Positions 19,028-27,951 of a DNA stretch of 64,000 nt are shown one piece after another; position 1 is the first letter of the stretch; each line of letters begins with the position of its first letter. Under the pieces are notes generated by a model that was not told the origin of the DNA, ran no database searches, and was given only the letters and a program-made list of their open reading frames with translations. Source of the stretch: Candidatus Krumholzibacteriia bacterium (GTDB lineage: Bacteria > Krumholzibacteriota > Krumholzibacteriia > LZORAL124-64-63); contig JADGDU010000017.1 in assembly GCA_016744705.1 (NCBI GenBank), positions 40,601 to 104,600 on the forward strand. The letters run 5' to 3'. The position numbers were made by a program, and so were the translations under genes.

Positions 19028-19882
19028 TTAATAGTAATCGTGTAAAAGAGTACGACTCTTTGAATTACGTATTTTAGCCAGGGCTTTTTCCTTAATTTGC
19101 CGGATCCGTTCCCGAGTCAGACTCATGCGGTTACCAATGACCTGCAAAGTTTGAGCCTCTTCAAAACTGAGCCCAAAATATTGCACGATCACTTGTGCTT
19201 CCCGTTCAGTCAGCACGGACAGGCATTTGCGCACATCTTCCCGCAGGCCCCGTTGCAATACCCCAAAATCAGGGGATTCCTGCTGTGTGTCTTCCAAGAC
19301 TTCGGACAAGGGGCGATCGCTGCCCGCATCTCCGGAATCTTCCAGAGCCAGCTCTTTACGGTCCGACCGCAAGGCATGCACCACATCAGCCACATCCAGA
19401 TCCAGCCGTTCGGCAATTTGCCCCGGCGTCGGTGCAGGACTGCCTTCATTCTGCAAAGCAGAGCGGGTGCGACCAATTTTGATCAGCAGAGCCGTCTGAT
19501 TTTGAGGCAGCCGGATGGTCCGGGACTTGTCGAGCAAAGACTGCATAATGGATTGACGAATCCACCAAACAGCATAAGAGATAAACCGGAAGCCACGCTC
19601 CTCATCAAACCGATGAGCGGCCTTCAACAGCCCCAAATTGCCTTCGTTGATCAAATCCGAAAGCATAAGGCCCTGATGGATGTAACGTTTGGCAACCGAG
19701 ACCACAAAGCGCAGATTGGCTCTTACCAGAATCTGAAGTGCTTCGTCTTCTCCAGCGCGGATGCGCTTGGCCAAATCAATTTCTTCTTCTCGACTCAACA
19801 GTGCATAACGATTGATGTCACGGAAATAGACCTCAAGGCCCTTTTCGTGCATCGCGGGTAAAGCATTCCTTCTGCTAGCCAT
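19028..19882 (-). CDS. rpoD: Sigma-70 family RNA polymerase sigma factor (short primary type)
   Basis: A 284-residue group 1/2 sigma factor. Region 1.2 (EVYFRDINRYALLSREEE) is followed by region 2 with VAKRYIHQGLMLSDLINEGNLGL and FRFISYAVWWIRQSI, then regions 3 and 4.2 (LTRERIRQIKEKALAKIR). Region 1.1 is absent, as in the short primary sigma factors of Bacteroidota, so it could be the housekeeping sigma or an RpoS-like paralogue; the symbol is tentative. The start is ATG 19880-19882, with GGAGGAATCCTA directly upstream. The longer frame to 19942 has no such site. Confidence 0.85.
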   Translation of the reverse strand: MASRRNALPAMHEKGLEVYFRDINRYALLSREEEIDLAKRIRAGEDEALQILVRANLRFVVSVAKRYIHQGLMLSDLINEGNLGLLKAAHRFDEERGFRFISYAVWWIRQSIMQSLLDKSRTIRLPQNQTALLIKIGRTRSALQNEGSPAPTPGQIAERLDLDVADVVHALRSDRKELALEDSGDAGSDRPLSEVLEDTQQESPDFGVLQRGLREDVRKCLSVLTEREAQVIVQYFGLSFEEAQTLQVIGNRMSLTRERIRQIKEKALAKIRNSKSRTLLHDYY

Positions 19883-19982
19883 TAGGATTCCTCCATGCCA
19901 GCGTGGGGGTTGCCATTCCGTGGTCGGAACAGCTAAGTCCAAACATTCGGTTCCAGGGCGAACTGGTTCCGCATCGGACCAC

Positions 19983-20007
19983 TAAAACAGACCTTATTAC
20001 AGTAAGG
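19983..20007 (-). terminator. Weak hairpin after the DegP-like gene
   Basis: CCTTA/TAAGG arms at 19992-20007, with a six-base loop, precede a T-rich stretch on the minus strand. It lies six bases past the protease stop. The stem is only five pairs, so it may be a weak terminator, or the sigma gene may be partly read through from the protease gene. Confidence 0.3.
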
Positions 20008-20012
20008 GCTGA

Positions 20013-21515
20013 TCAGTTCTCGATCCCGCCTGAGCGGGGTATAACAGTCACGTAATTTTCGATCCCACCGGTCCTGACCAGAATGGTCAAGGCGTCGGTG
20101 CGAGCAGCCATCAGATTCCTGACCTCTTCATATTCCAAAAGATCGGAAATCTCATGTCCGTCGATGGATACGATCACGTCTCCCGGGCTGATACCGGCAT
20201 CAGCTGCGGGTTGATTTTCCACGACCTCAACCACCATCACCCCGGTGGTTGCGGTAACTCCCAGCATATCTTTTAAGCGAGCAACCTTAGGGTCTGCTCC
20301 TGACATATCTGCCGGGTTCAGGCCGAGCCAGTGCCTGGTCGCCGAAGCTTCTGCACTACCCTTCCCGTCTATCCATTCCACAGGACGAACTAGGGATTCC
20401 CCTTTGCCCCCGTCCCGATAATAAACACATTCAACATCCTGATCCGGAGTGGCTCCAGCAATCAGGAACTGTAGTTTGTTTCGCGAATCCACCAATTGAC
20501 CGGCAAAACCGACAATGATATCTCCCTCCAACAAACCAGCAGCAGCGGCCGGACTGTCAGCCAGTACAGCAACCACCCGAGCACCCTGTTCCGGTTGGCC
20601 GGCCACTTCCTGGCCCACCACGGAAATAACATCTTCGGTGCGAATTCCCAGGTATCCCCTGATAACCCGTCCATTGTCACGCAACTGGTGGTAAATGCGC
20701 TTCACCATATTGCTGGGCACGGCAAAACCAATGCCCTGCCCCTGTTGGTTAACGGCGGTATTGACCCCAATGATTTGACCCCTAACGTTGACCAAAGGGC
20801 CTCCGCTGTTGCCAAAATTGATGGATGCATCGGTTTGGATAAAATCCTGAAACCGAGGCGTCAAACCACCGATAACCAGATCGCTTCGCCCCTTGGCGCT
20901 GATCACCCCCACCGTCAAACTACTTTCCAGATTGCCAAAAGGATTCCCCACGGCAACCGCCCAGGCCCCCACTTCCAGCTCATCACTGTTGGCAAATTCC
21001 AAAACCGGCAGACTCCGCTGCCCTGGTTCGATCCTGATAAGGGCCAAATCCGTGCTGGGATCGTCTCCGATCAGGGTCGCCAGATACTCTCGTCGCTCCC
21101 CACTAAAACGTACGTAAATTTTCTCGGCATCCGCAATCACATGGTGGTTGGTCAGAATATCCCCTGATTCTGCCACAATAAAACCTGAGCCAGTGGAAGG
21201 CATTTCAAAGCGCCCACCTTTGCCATCCTGGTCAGGGAAGAACTGCCGGAACATCTCCTGCAAAGGACTCGTGCCGATTCCTTCGTCGTTAACCGAACGA
21301 ATTTGCCGGATATTCACCACGGCGGGCCGAACAGTTCGCCCCACAGAGATGAATGGCGACTCCAATGTATCCCCCAACGCAACGGATCCATCAGGAAGAG
21401 GCAAAACGGTCAGAACAAACAAAAAAGCGCACGTAATGAAAGTGACCGGACTTATACAAGTCTGGCTACTGACAACGATGCGCCACATTTTATTGTTCAA
21501 AATTCGCAGCTTCAC
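20013..21515 (-). CDS. Do/DegP-type periplasmic serine protease with two PDZ domains
   Basis: A 500-residue HtrA-family protease for envelope protein quality control. Order: signal peptide (about residues 20-47), trypsin-like domain with the full triad H125 (LTNHHVI), D156 (STDLALI) and S237 (NFGNSGGP), then two PDZ domains (about 285-375 and 410-495). The start is GTG at 21513-21515, with AAAGGTG six bases upstream. It has a near-consensus promoter overlapped by a palindrome (21616-21648) and lies directly before the sigma factor gene. Confidence 0.94.
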   Translation of the reverse strand: MKLRILNNKMWRIVVSSQTCISPVTFITCAFLFVLTVLPLPDGSVALGDTLESPFISVGRTVRPAVVNIRQIRSVNDEGIGTSPLQEMFRQFFPDQDGKGGRFEMPSTGSGFIVAESGDILTNHHVIADAEKIYVRFSGERREYLATLIGDDPSTDLALIRIEPGQRSLPVLEFANSDELEVGAWAVAVGNPFGNLESSLTVGVISAKGRSDLVIGGLTPRFQDFIQTDASINFGNSGGPLVNVRGQIIGVNTAVNQQGQGIGFAVPSNMVKRIYHQLRDNGRVIRGYLGIRTEDVISVVGQEVAGQPEQGARVVAVLADSPAAAAGLLEGDIIVGFAGQLVDSRNKLQFLIAGATPDQDVECVYYRDGGKGESLVRPVEWIDGKGSAEASATRHWLGLNPADMSGADPKVARLKDMLGVTATTGVMVVEVVENQPAADAGISPGDVIVSIDGHEISDLLEYEEVRNLMAARTDALTILVRTGGIENYVTVIPRSGGIEN

Positions 21516-21615
21516 GATTTCACCTTTGACGTTGCGAGACGATTCCGGTGAAGGAGTGAGCTACTTCCCAGTTTCCCATGGGGGCGGGTCACCGGGCATT
21601 ACAGGGAACTAGCAG

Positions 21616-21648
21616 ATCATATCGGCATCTGTTATTGTTGTCAACAAT
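21616..21648 (-). promoter_or_regulatory. Strong sigma-70 promoter with an overlapping palindromic operator
   Basis: TTGACA at 21639-21644 and TATGAT at 21616-21621 on the minus strand are separated by exactly 17 bases. A perfect 15-base inverted repeat, ATTGTTG-T-CAACAAT on the plus strand (21634-21648), covers the -35 box. This is the expected layout for a repressor operator. The predicted transcript starts near 21609, giving a leader of about 95 bases before the protease GTG. Confidence 0.7.
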
Positions 21649-21680
21649 GTTTTTTCAAATAACTTACAAACATTTGTCAC

Positions 21681-21714
21681 AAAAAAGACACAAAACCCTG
21701 ATGGGCTTTGTGTC
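21681..21714 (-). terminator. Rho-independent terminator after the coiled-coil gene
   Basis: GACACAAA/TTTGTGTC arms, extended by GCCC/GGGT-type pairs, lie 27 bases beyond the stop at 21741. They are followed on the minus strand by six T residues (21681-21686). It separates this gene from the DegP-like promoter. Confidence 0.85.
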
Positions 21715-21740
21715 TCCTTAATCGCATCGGAAGTTGAAAA

Positions 21741-22241
21741 CTATTCTTCCGTGGCTTTTTTCTCGGGGTCTTCTTCCAGAATCACGTCCTCGACCTCAGC
21801 TTCCAGAATGGGCTCCACCAGGATGGCCGACTCTTCGGCTCCCACTTCAAGGACTGGATCAGTGATGACTGTTTCGGTGACCGATTCTGCGCCCTCCTCT
21901 TCGGGAGTGACCACATGATCCGCCCCTCCAGCCGAAGCAGCCCGAGCATATTCAGACTTGATGCCATCAATTTCTTCAGCCTTGAGAGCCAGTTCCTCTT
22001 CCAGAGCTTCGATTCGCCTCTTGAGGTCCAGAACGGCTTCACTCTCCAGAACATCGTGCTTTCCGTCTTTCAGTCCCACATAGACCAAACTGCCCAATTC
22101 ACTGAATTGGCGTTCAATATCGCGGCTAATACCAAATTTATCCCACCGTCGGGATCCAATGCGAGCCGCCTCCGTGGTCTTATCCGAAGTCACTGAATAC
22201 CACTCAACCAGATTTTTTTTCACTTCATCCCATAAGGCCAT
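21741..22241 (-). CDS. Coiled-coil acidic protein of unknown function
   Basis: A 166-residue soluble protein I do not recognise. The first 65 residues are basic to neutral (MALWDEVKKNLVEWYSVTSD), followed by a heptad-like helix (about residues 68-100, LKRRIEALEEELALKAEEI) and a very acidic Val/Glu-rich tail. The start is ATG with AAAGGAGTGCATC upstream, a strong site. It is followed by its own terminator and is divergent from the lpxH-like gene. The organisation resembles small phasin-like or cytoskeletal coiled-coil proteins, but no function is claimed. Confidence 0.75.
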   Translation of the reverse strand: MALWDEVKKNLVEWYSVTSDKTTEAARIGSRRWDKFGISRDIERQFSELGSLVYVGLKDGKHDVLESEAVLDLKRRIEALEEELALKAEEIDGIKSEYARAASAGGADHVVTPEEEGAESVTETVITDPVLEVGAEESAILVEPILEAEVEDVILEEDPEKKATEE

Positions 22242-22300
22242 GATGCACTCCTTTGTACTTTCAGGTTGCGGCCGACACCACCTTGGGGCACATTAACCCC

Positions 22301-23056
22301 ATGTCTGACTTGAATCAACCTACAGCCATTTTTGTGGCCGACTCACATTTCCACCTGAACCCGGACTCTGCCGAGCAGCAGAGAATCCGTCGTTTTGGTG
22401 AGCTGATGCTTCTGGCCCAAAAGGCCGATCATCTGTTTCTGCTGGGGGACATTTTCGATTTCTGGTTCGATTACCCCCATTTTCGAATGCGTGGTTTCGA
22501 CGAGATCCTCCAGGCTCTGGACCAGGTTAAGGCCGCCGGTACCACCATGCATTTTGTCGGTGGCAACCACGACATCTGGGCTGCCCAATTTCTACACCAG
22601 CGCTACGGTACCTCCAAAGATGCCGAACCCTTCGTCATTTCCCTCGGCCAGCTGCGAATCAAAGTGTGCCATGGTGATGGCTTACTGGGCTATGACTGGG
22701 CTTATAACGCCTTCCGTACTATGGTACGCACACGGCTGGGAATTGTTCTGGCCAAAAGTCTCCATCCGGAAATTCTCTACGCCTTCAGCGAATGGCTCAG
22801 CGGCCAAAGCCGCGGTGCCACCCGGGACGAAGCCGGCCGCATTGAGGAAAAAGCCCAAACCTGGATTGATCAATGCCGTGAGGACCAATGGGATCTCATG
22901 ATCATAGGTCATGTCCACCACCGCTTTGAAGTCTCCTCTGGAAAACAACGCCTCACCGCCCTGGCCGGCTGGTTTGATCATCCTGGATACGCCATCGTCC
23001 AGAACGGTGAATTCAAGCTATTGGATTTTGAAAAGGACCCTCGGCCCAGCTTCTGA
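22301..23056 (+). CDS. lpxH: UDP-2,3-diacylglucosamine diphosphatase (LpxH-like metallophosphoesterase)
   Basis: A 251-residue calcineurin-like phosphoesterase, probably acting at the LpxH step of lipid A synthesis, where it hydrolyses UDP-2,3-diacylglucosamine to lipid X. All metal motifs are visible: ADSHFHL near residue 11, GDIFDFW near 46, GNHD near 86, CHGD near 120 and GHVHH near 205. Length is close to E. coli LpxH (240). I use ATG 22301 rather than the longer frame at 22253 because homologues start just before the first metal motif. Function is inferred from family; some members act on other nucleotides. Confidence 0.8.
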   Translation: MSDLNQPTAIFVADSHFHLNPDSAEQQRIRRFGELMLLAQKADHLFLLGDIFDFWFDYPHFRMRGFDEILQALDQVKAAGTTMHFVGGNHDIWAAQFLHQRYGTSKDAEPFVISLGQLRIKVCHGDGLLGYDWAYNAFRTMVRTRLGIVLAKSLHPEILYAFSEWLSGQSRGATRDEAGRIEEKAQTWIDQCREDQWDLMIIGHVHHRFEVSSGKQRLTALAGWFDHPGYAIVQNGEFKLLDFEKDPRPSF

Positions 23057-23060
23057 TCTT

Positions 23061-23996
23061 CTACCAGTGCAGGTTCAATGAGAACTTATGCCCTGCATCG
23101 AATCCATCCACAGTATTCTCTTCGTATGCGTAATCAACACCCAACACTCCGGTGCGCACACCCACTCCGGCTGTCCAACCCTGGACATCGTAGTTCACTC
23201 TGGTACCACCACGCAAAGTCACTTCCGGGATAAGGACAAACTCGGCTCCGAGGTGGGCTTTTTCATCAGTATCGTTGGGAAAGACCATATCTCCCGAAAG
23301 GGTCAGCCGGTTGCTGAACAACTCGGCGGGAGTCCAGGCCACGCCCACCCGATAAGTCTGAGGCAAATCGAATGGTTCATCCTTGAGATTCATCTGCCCG
23401 CCAAAGTTGGTGGCAGAGGCTGCAAAGACCAATCCTTCAATCATAGTCCGATGAGTGACGAAGAAATCGAAGGCAAAGCCCGTATCGGAATAGATGTCAA
23501 TCTTCTCATAAAGCATTTTGGCGGTCATTCCCACACCAAATCGTTCACCGATGGGCATGGCATAGGAGAGCCCGAAACTCACATCGTAAGGTCGGAAGGT
23601 TCCCTCGGGAACCCCCACAGGTTCGGTGCCGTAACGGTCAAGTTCATCGGAGTACAGGCCGGCGAACATGAATCCCAAAACACCCGAGCCCACTTTATGA
23701 GCCACAGCTGCCGATTCATGATTGAACAAGCCCAAATAACGGTAATGTTGCAAAACCAACTCAGTCTCAAAATCGAAAAAGACATTGTTGGCCGGATTCC
23801 AGAACACGGCCGAAGCACCATGACTGGATGCCACACCGGCGCCCCCCATGCCTGCTTCCCGAGCCCCCACTCCCATACGCAGAGATAACATTCCGGACTC
23901 GCCAGGATCTCCAGCCAGGGCCAAGGTCCCGTTCAGGAGCAATGCTCCAGTAAGGGTCAAGAAAATCAGCAAGGTGGATTTGGTGGTGCGAACCAT
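23061..23996 (-). CDS. PorV/PorQ-family outer-membrane beta-barrel protein
   Basis: A 311-residue exported protein with a signal peptide (about residues 1-22) and the family N terminus LSLRMGVGAREAGMGGAGVA followed by SAVFWNPA. The rest alternates short beta strands as in FadL-like 14-strand barrels, ending in an aromatic FSLNLHW. PorV shuttles type IX cargo to the cell surface, and the upstream neighbour carries a C-terminal sorting-like domain, which fits. The start is ATG 23994-23996 with GGAAAGGGAACCC upstream. It meets the lpxH-like gene tail to tail. Confidence 0.82.
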   Translation of the reverse strand: MVRTTKSTLLIFLTLTGALLLNGTLALAGDPGESGMLSLRMGVGAREAGMGGAGVASSHGASAVFWNPANNVFFDFETELVLQHYRYLGLFNHESAAVAHKVGSGVLGFMFAGLYSDELDRYGTEPVGVPEGTFRPYDVSFGLSYAMPIGERFGVGMTAKMLYEKIDIYSDTGFAFDFFVTHRTMIEGLVFAASATNFGGQMNLKDEPFDLPQTYRVGVAWTPAELFSNRLTLSGDMVFPNDTDEKAHLGAEFVLIPEVTLRGGTRVNYDVQGWTAGVGVRTGVLGVDYAYEENTVDGFDAGHKFSLNLHW

Positions 23997-24025
23997 GGGT
24001 TCCCTTTCCTTTGTCATTGTTCAGA

Positions 24026-24042
24026 CCGGAATAACATTCCGG
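24026..24042. repeat. Perfect palindrome in the PorV-like leader
   Basis: CCGGAAT-AAC-ATTCCGG, a 7-bp inverted repeat with a 3-base spacer, lies 30 bases upstream of the PorV-type start codon. It could be an operator or a small hairpin in the leader; there is no T tract after it, so it does not look like a terminator. Confidence 0.4.
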
Positions 24043-24123
24043 CTCTGGTAGCAAAACATTCTATCGGCAGATGGCCGAAGCGTCTAACTGCAATTCCTAT
24101 AATCATCTCAAAAAATCTGATTC

Positions 24124-27100
24124 TCATCGCTCTACGGCGAAGGGAATCACACTGCTGTCTTCCGAACCATCAGAAGATTTGGCCACCATACGGGAAAGAT
24201 ACATCCCGGAGGCTAAATCATCCAGATGCAGAGTGATGGTGAAGGGATCTACAGCCACAACCTGCGTCCACTGGCTGGAGGTGATCTCTTCTCCCTCTAA
24301 ATTATAAACAAAAGCTTTCACTTGGGAAGCCGTCCTGACACTGGCCCTGATATTCAAGGGTCCCGCGCCCAAAGGACTGGGGTAGCAAATATGACTGCCG
24401 GGAACCAAACCGTCCCCTTCAGCGGCAACCGGTGGCCCAGACCATGCGCTCATATCCCAGGAACCGTTGCGCCAGGCCGAGCCACCCCACATGGGCCACA
24501 GAGCATCGGCCTCAGCCACATCCGACCACACAGTGAGGGTTGAGATATCAGTGGTTTCGAGATCTTCATTATCGTCGCTTAACCCAGTGATCCGGGCGAA
24601 GGTTCCCAGAGAAACCAAGTCAGCATTGAGCCCTCCCCTGACCACACCCAAAGCAGGGGTGCCGGCATTGCGGGCAGGCCCTGAGAGAGGCCAACCATCT
24701 ACGGATTCACCCTTCATCCCCATCCCGAAAATTCGACCATCTGATACCGGATAGAGAATCTGGCGCAAGGGCGTGGGATCACCCGGCAAGTTGACCACCA
24801 AGGGGCCACCGGCAAAAGAATCATTATTGGTATCAAAATCAGGGGATGGACGCCGGGGCCAACCATCATTCCAAGCCCCATTGCTGTTGACTCTGCCCAA
24901 AATGCCAGCGCCCACAAAAGAGCCACCGGGAGCCAGCGGCGAGTGGACCAGAAGATCCCCATCCCAGATGATAGTGGGCGAAGCCACATTGAGTTCATCA
25001 TCAAAAAACAGTGTCTGGGTTTGGCCGTTCAGGCCAGGAACAATTACATATCGCAGAGAGGAGTCCCCCATGGAGGGGTCAATCAATCCAGCTTGGACAG
25101 GCAAAGCCCCAGGCAGAACGGGCAACTCAATTCTGAAGATATCTGCCTCTGTCATGGAACAGAAGACAAGTTCACTCTCACCACTGGCAGTATCGTGAGC
25201 CGCTACGATCATATGACCCCAGGCCAAGACCGGCGGTGAAGAGACGTCCACTGCCCCGAGGTGGAATTGAGCTTTAAATTCAGCAGTGGGACCGCTGTAA
25301 AACCGCAAATAGGTGAGATCGTTTTCTTGCACCACAAGACATGCATCCACCGGCTGGGTTTCGTTATATTCAGCAGACAGATCCAAGGGAATGAGCACCG
25401 GAGGCAAAGTGCAGGATTCCACCATGGCGGCCAGACCATTGTTCATGGCATCAGGAATCAATGAGCTGCCATCGGCCTTAAAAACATATAGTCCCCGAGG
25501 GCCGCTCAAAACGACTTCAGCAGCCAGGCCATCACCATCAAAATCTCCTGCGGCGGCAGGTTGATTCCAAATTACGGGACTGTTGTTGAAAGTCCCCACG
25601 GCCAGGGGATCTACGGTGCTGGGATCATCGTCCTGATCAACAAATTCATTCAGATCTCCATCGAAGACAAAAACTTCACCTTCGTGCCCGGTGACAATAA
25701 TTTCAGCCAAATTCCCTTCACCACCCAGATCAGCCAAAAGGACATGACTGCCCCTAAGGTTAGTGCCCACAGGAAGCTCCCGCCGAGCAGCCAATTCCGG
25801 GCCTGCCCCCGCTCCACCGACTGTTTCCAGGTGGAAGAACATGGTGTCGGCGTAATCAAATCCCCAGGTCGTATCCGGAGGCGAAAAGCGATCATCAACT
25901 CGGGCAACATAAGCCAGAGAATCATTCACCACATGGCTGATGCCTGAAAACAGGACATTGGTTCTGGCACCACCGGCAGAGGCAGTGCTGGGCAAACTCT
26001 CCGGTCCAAAGACCGAAGCATCTTCCCCTCGGAAGCTATCATCATCGCCACCCAGGATATAGGCGCTGGGTTCCCGGGAATCCAGATCCTGAATGCCGTC
26101 GGCCTCTTCCAAATCAACGGATTTATGATCGGCATCGGCATTAAAACGGTTTGAGGACATACCGAAAGTATCCTGAATGACACCCTCATCAATATGCCAG
26201 ATGTAGATTCCGCTGCCGGCACCTTTGTTCTTGGGCAACCGAGCACTGTTTTCGCTCATGAAGAAGTCCCACTCGGCTCCATCCAGGCGTTCCCTCGTAT
26301 CGAACTCGGGGTCGAATTTTGCATAACCGAACAAGGGCACCCCATCATTGGTGGGATTGCCTTCGGCATCGATGGCATCAAAATCGTAAAAATCGGGGGT
26401 ATTATTTCCGTTCAAATCGCCAGGAAAGGAAAAGATGCGATTGCCGTCAGGGTCCTGAAGACGGTAAGCCAATAGCCAAAACTCCTGGCCGGATATTTCT
26501 ACCCGGAGAGCAGCCTCCGGGTCGCTCGAATTTTCGCAAGGGGTGAGGAAATGATCCCCAGCCACAAGAGGGTCCACATCCATAGGGTCTAACCACCCCA
26601 TAAGCAGTTTGTTGTAGGAGCAGACATGAGGTGGGATCCAGCCCATCCCCACAAAGAGCCCGTATCCCATGAGTCCAAATTCTCCGATGCCCTGGCTATC
26701 GGGTCGGCCCGAGGGAGTGAAATCGCTCAGTGAAAGCATGCCCAGACGCAGCCCAACCTCAAAACAATAAACACCCAAGCTCCCAAAATATCCGCCAAAG
26801 CCCCCTACTGGGTCCTGGTATTCGCACTCTGGAAGGATCAACACCTGGTTGATTCCTGCATCGGGGCCAAAGTCAGTACTGGGCAACCAGGGAAATTCCA
26901 ATTCCCCGTCATCGTGAGCTTGTTGGAAATCGTCCGCATCAATAAAGTTGCTATAAATTTGTTCGGGAGAGTTGCCCAGGATATCGGTCTCTTCGCCGGC
27001 ACCGGCATGAATGAGAATGTAAGTATCGTAGAGAGAGAAATCGATTTCACTGTCCAGGCTGTCCACCACATCGGCAGCCAAACGAATGCTTTGCTCGCCA

Positions 27101-27597
27101 TTGTCCGGGTGGTTGCCGTAATAGCTCATGGGCTGGGGCAAATTCACAACCCGGGAATGGATGGTGTAATTGAAAGTGAAGGCTCCGGCACTGACGTTGT
27201 CGTAATAGTCGGCCACATCCCCCAAAAGATGGTCAAAGAAAACGGAGTCATGGGCCGAATAGTAAATTTCGGACTGCATGGGCGGGGGAAAATCTCCTTC
27301 CACCAAACCATGCCTGCCAAAGATCAGGCTATCGCTGAAGTCGCACATCATGACGATGGCTTCCAACTCGCCGGGGGCCTTTTGACCGGAAAGGCGCGCC
27401 TGCTGGAGAGATGAAGAGCCATCATCCCTCAAGGGAGCGGTCCGGTGGTCCAGAAGGCTTTGCAACCGTGAAGGAACCCCTTGATTCAAAATGCCCGAAA
27501 GGGTGCTGGGTTGAGGCTCTGGAGCAGCCAATGAAGCACCAGCCAGAGTGGCCCAAACAGCCAGAATAAGAAATATTTTCACCTGAGAGCTCTGCAT
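24124..27597 (-). CDS. Secreted M6-like metalloprotease homologue with degenerate active site and C-terminal sorting domain
   Basis: A 1157-residue exported protein. Order: signal peptide (about residues 1-24, MQSSQVKIFLILAVWATLAG), an M6/immune-inhibitor-A-like domain (about 60-420), a long beta-rich region with DFDGDGLAAEV-type FG-GAP repeats (about 560-1050), and a C-terminal type IX or FlgD-like domain (about 1070-1157; ICYPSPLGAGPLNIRA to LASGMYLSRMVA). The expected HExGHxLG zinc motif reads F279-E-V-G-L283-R-L-G, so both zinc histidines are missing while flanking family motifs (GIGEFGLMGYG, PPHVCSYNKLLMGWL) remain. It is probably a non-catalytic binding or surface protein. Start ATG 27597 has AAAGGTC upstream. 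Confidence 0.8.
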   Translation of the reverse strand: MQSSQVKIFLILAVWATLAGASLAAPEPQPSTLSGILNQGVPSRLQSLLDHRTAPLRDDGSSSLQQARLSGQKAPGELEAIVMMCDFSDSLIFGRHGLVEGDFPPPMQSEIYYSAHDSVFFDHLLGDVADYYDNVSAGAFTFNYTIHSRVVNLPQPMSYYGNHPDNGEQSIRLAADVVDSLDSEIDFSLYDTYILIHAGAGEETDILGNSPEQIYSNFIDADDFQQAHDDGELEFPWLPSTDFGPDAGINQVLILPECEYQDPVGGFGGYFGSLGVYCFEVGLRLGMLSLSDFTPSGRPDSQGIGEFGLMGYGLFVGMGWIPPHVCSYNKLLMGWLDPMDVDPLVAGDHFLTPCENSSDPEAALRVEISGQEFWLLAYRLQDPDGNRIFSFPGDLNGNNTPDFYDFDAIDAEGNPTNDGVPLFGYAKFDPEFDTRERLDGAEWDFFMSENSARLPKNKGAGSGIYIWHIDEGVIQDTFGMSSNRFNADADHKSVDLEEADGIQDLDSREPSAYILGGDDDSFRGEDASVFGPESLPSTASAGGARTNVLFSGISHVVNDSLAYVARVDDRFSPPDTTWGFDYADTMFFHLETVGGAGAGPELAARRELPVGTNLRGSHVLLADLGGEGNLAEIIVTGHEGEVFVFDGDLNEFVDQDDDPSTVDPLAVGTFNNSPVIWNQPAAAGDFDGDGLAAEVVLSGPRGLYVFKADGSSLIPDAMNNGLAAMVESCTLPPVLIPLDLSAEYNETQPVDACLVVQENDLTYLRFYSGPTAEFKAQFHLGAVDVSSPPVLAWGHMIVAAHDTASGESELVFCSMTEADIFRIELPVLPGALPVQAGLIDPSMGDSSLRYVIVPGLNGQTQTLFFDDELNVASPTIIWDGDLLVHSPLAPGGSFVGAGILGRVNSNGAWNDGWPRRPSPDFDTNNDSFAGGPLVVNLPGDPTPLRQILYPVSDGRIFGMGMKGESVDGWPLSGPARNAGTPALGVVRGGLNADLVSLGTFARITGLSDDNEDLETTDISTLTVWSDVAEADALWPMWGGSAWRNGSWDMSAWSGPPVAAEGDGLVPGSHICYPSPLGAGPLNIRASVRTASQVKAFVYNLEGEEITSSQWTQVVAVDPFTITLHLDDLASGMYLSRMVAKSSDGSEDSSVIPFAVER

Positions 27598-27667
27598 TTG
27601 AGAACTGACCTTTCGAACAACCCTGGCACCTTGGTCGGAATAACCGAGACATGCCGAATTGCCGGGC

Positions 27668-27696
27668 ATTATATGAAGGACGCCCGTCCGGGTCAA
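27668..27696 (-). promoter_or_regulatory. Strong sigma-70 promoter for the M6-like gene
   Basis: On the minus strand TTGACC (27691-27696) and a perfect TATAAT (27668-27673) are separated by 17 bases. The spacer carries a small inverted repeat, GGACG/CGTCC (27678-27689). The predicted transcript start near 27661 lies 64 bases before the ATG. Confidence 0.75.
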
Positions 27697-27757
27697 TCAC
27701 CCTCTCGAGTGTCTCCAAAACAGGCGATCCTGAAATTCAGGAATTCATGAAAATTCG

Positions 27758-27813
27758 GGAGAGCCCAGGCGCGGCGTCTGTCACCCCTGATCGACATTCC
27801 CCGCCGGGCTCTC
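27758..27813 (-). terminator. Inverted repeat, possible terminator after the low-complexity gene
   Basis: GGAGAGCCC (27758-27766) and GGGCTCTCC (27805-27813) form a perfect 9-bp stem around a 38-base loop, followed on the minus strand by CGAATTTTC. The loop is long and the T tract short, so termination is uncertain. Apart from this and the promoter at 27668, I see nothing in the 354 bases between the two genes. Confidence 0.4.
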
Positions 27814-27951
27814 CTTCATGCGCTGATGTCCCCAACCGGCCTGATCGCTACCCACATCTCGTTTCAGTGCCAACCTCTTCGAGAATCTGGTCTCATTTCC
27901 GGCCGTTGGGTGATGGGGGGAAACACCAACACGCAACTGATTTTCTAGTCT

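Noticed and set aside
18836..19045. Plus-strand frame between the M23 and sigma genes, with a GAGGAGGAATATG ribosome-site-like sequence inside
   Set aside because: The frame runs through a strong terminator hairpin, and the GA-rich stretch lies in the spacer of the minus-strand M23 promoter. The short alternative frame from 18879 also crosses the hairpin.
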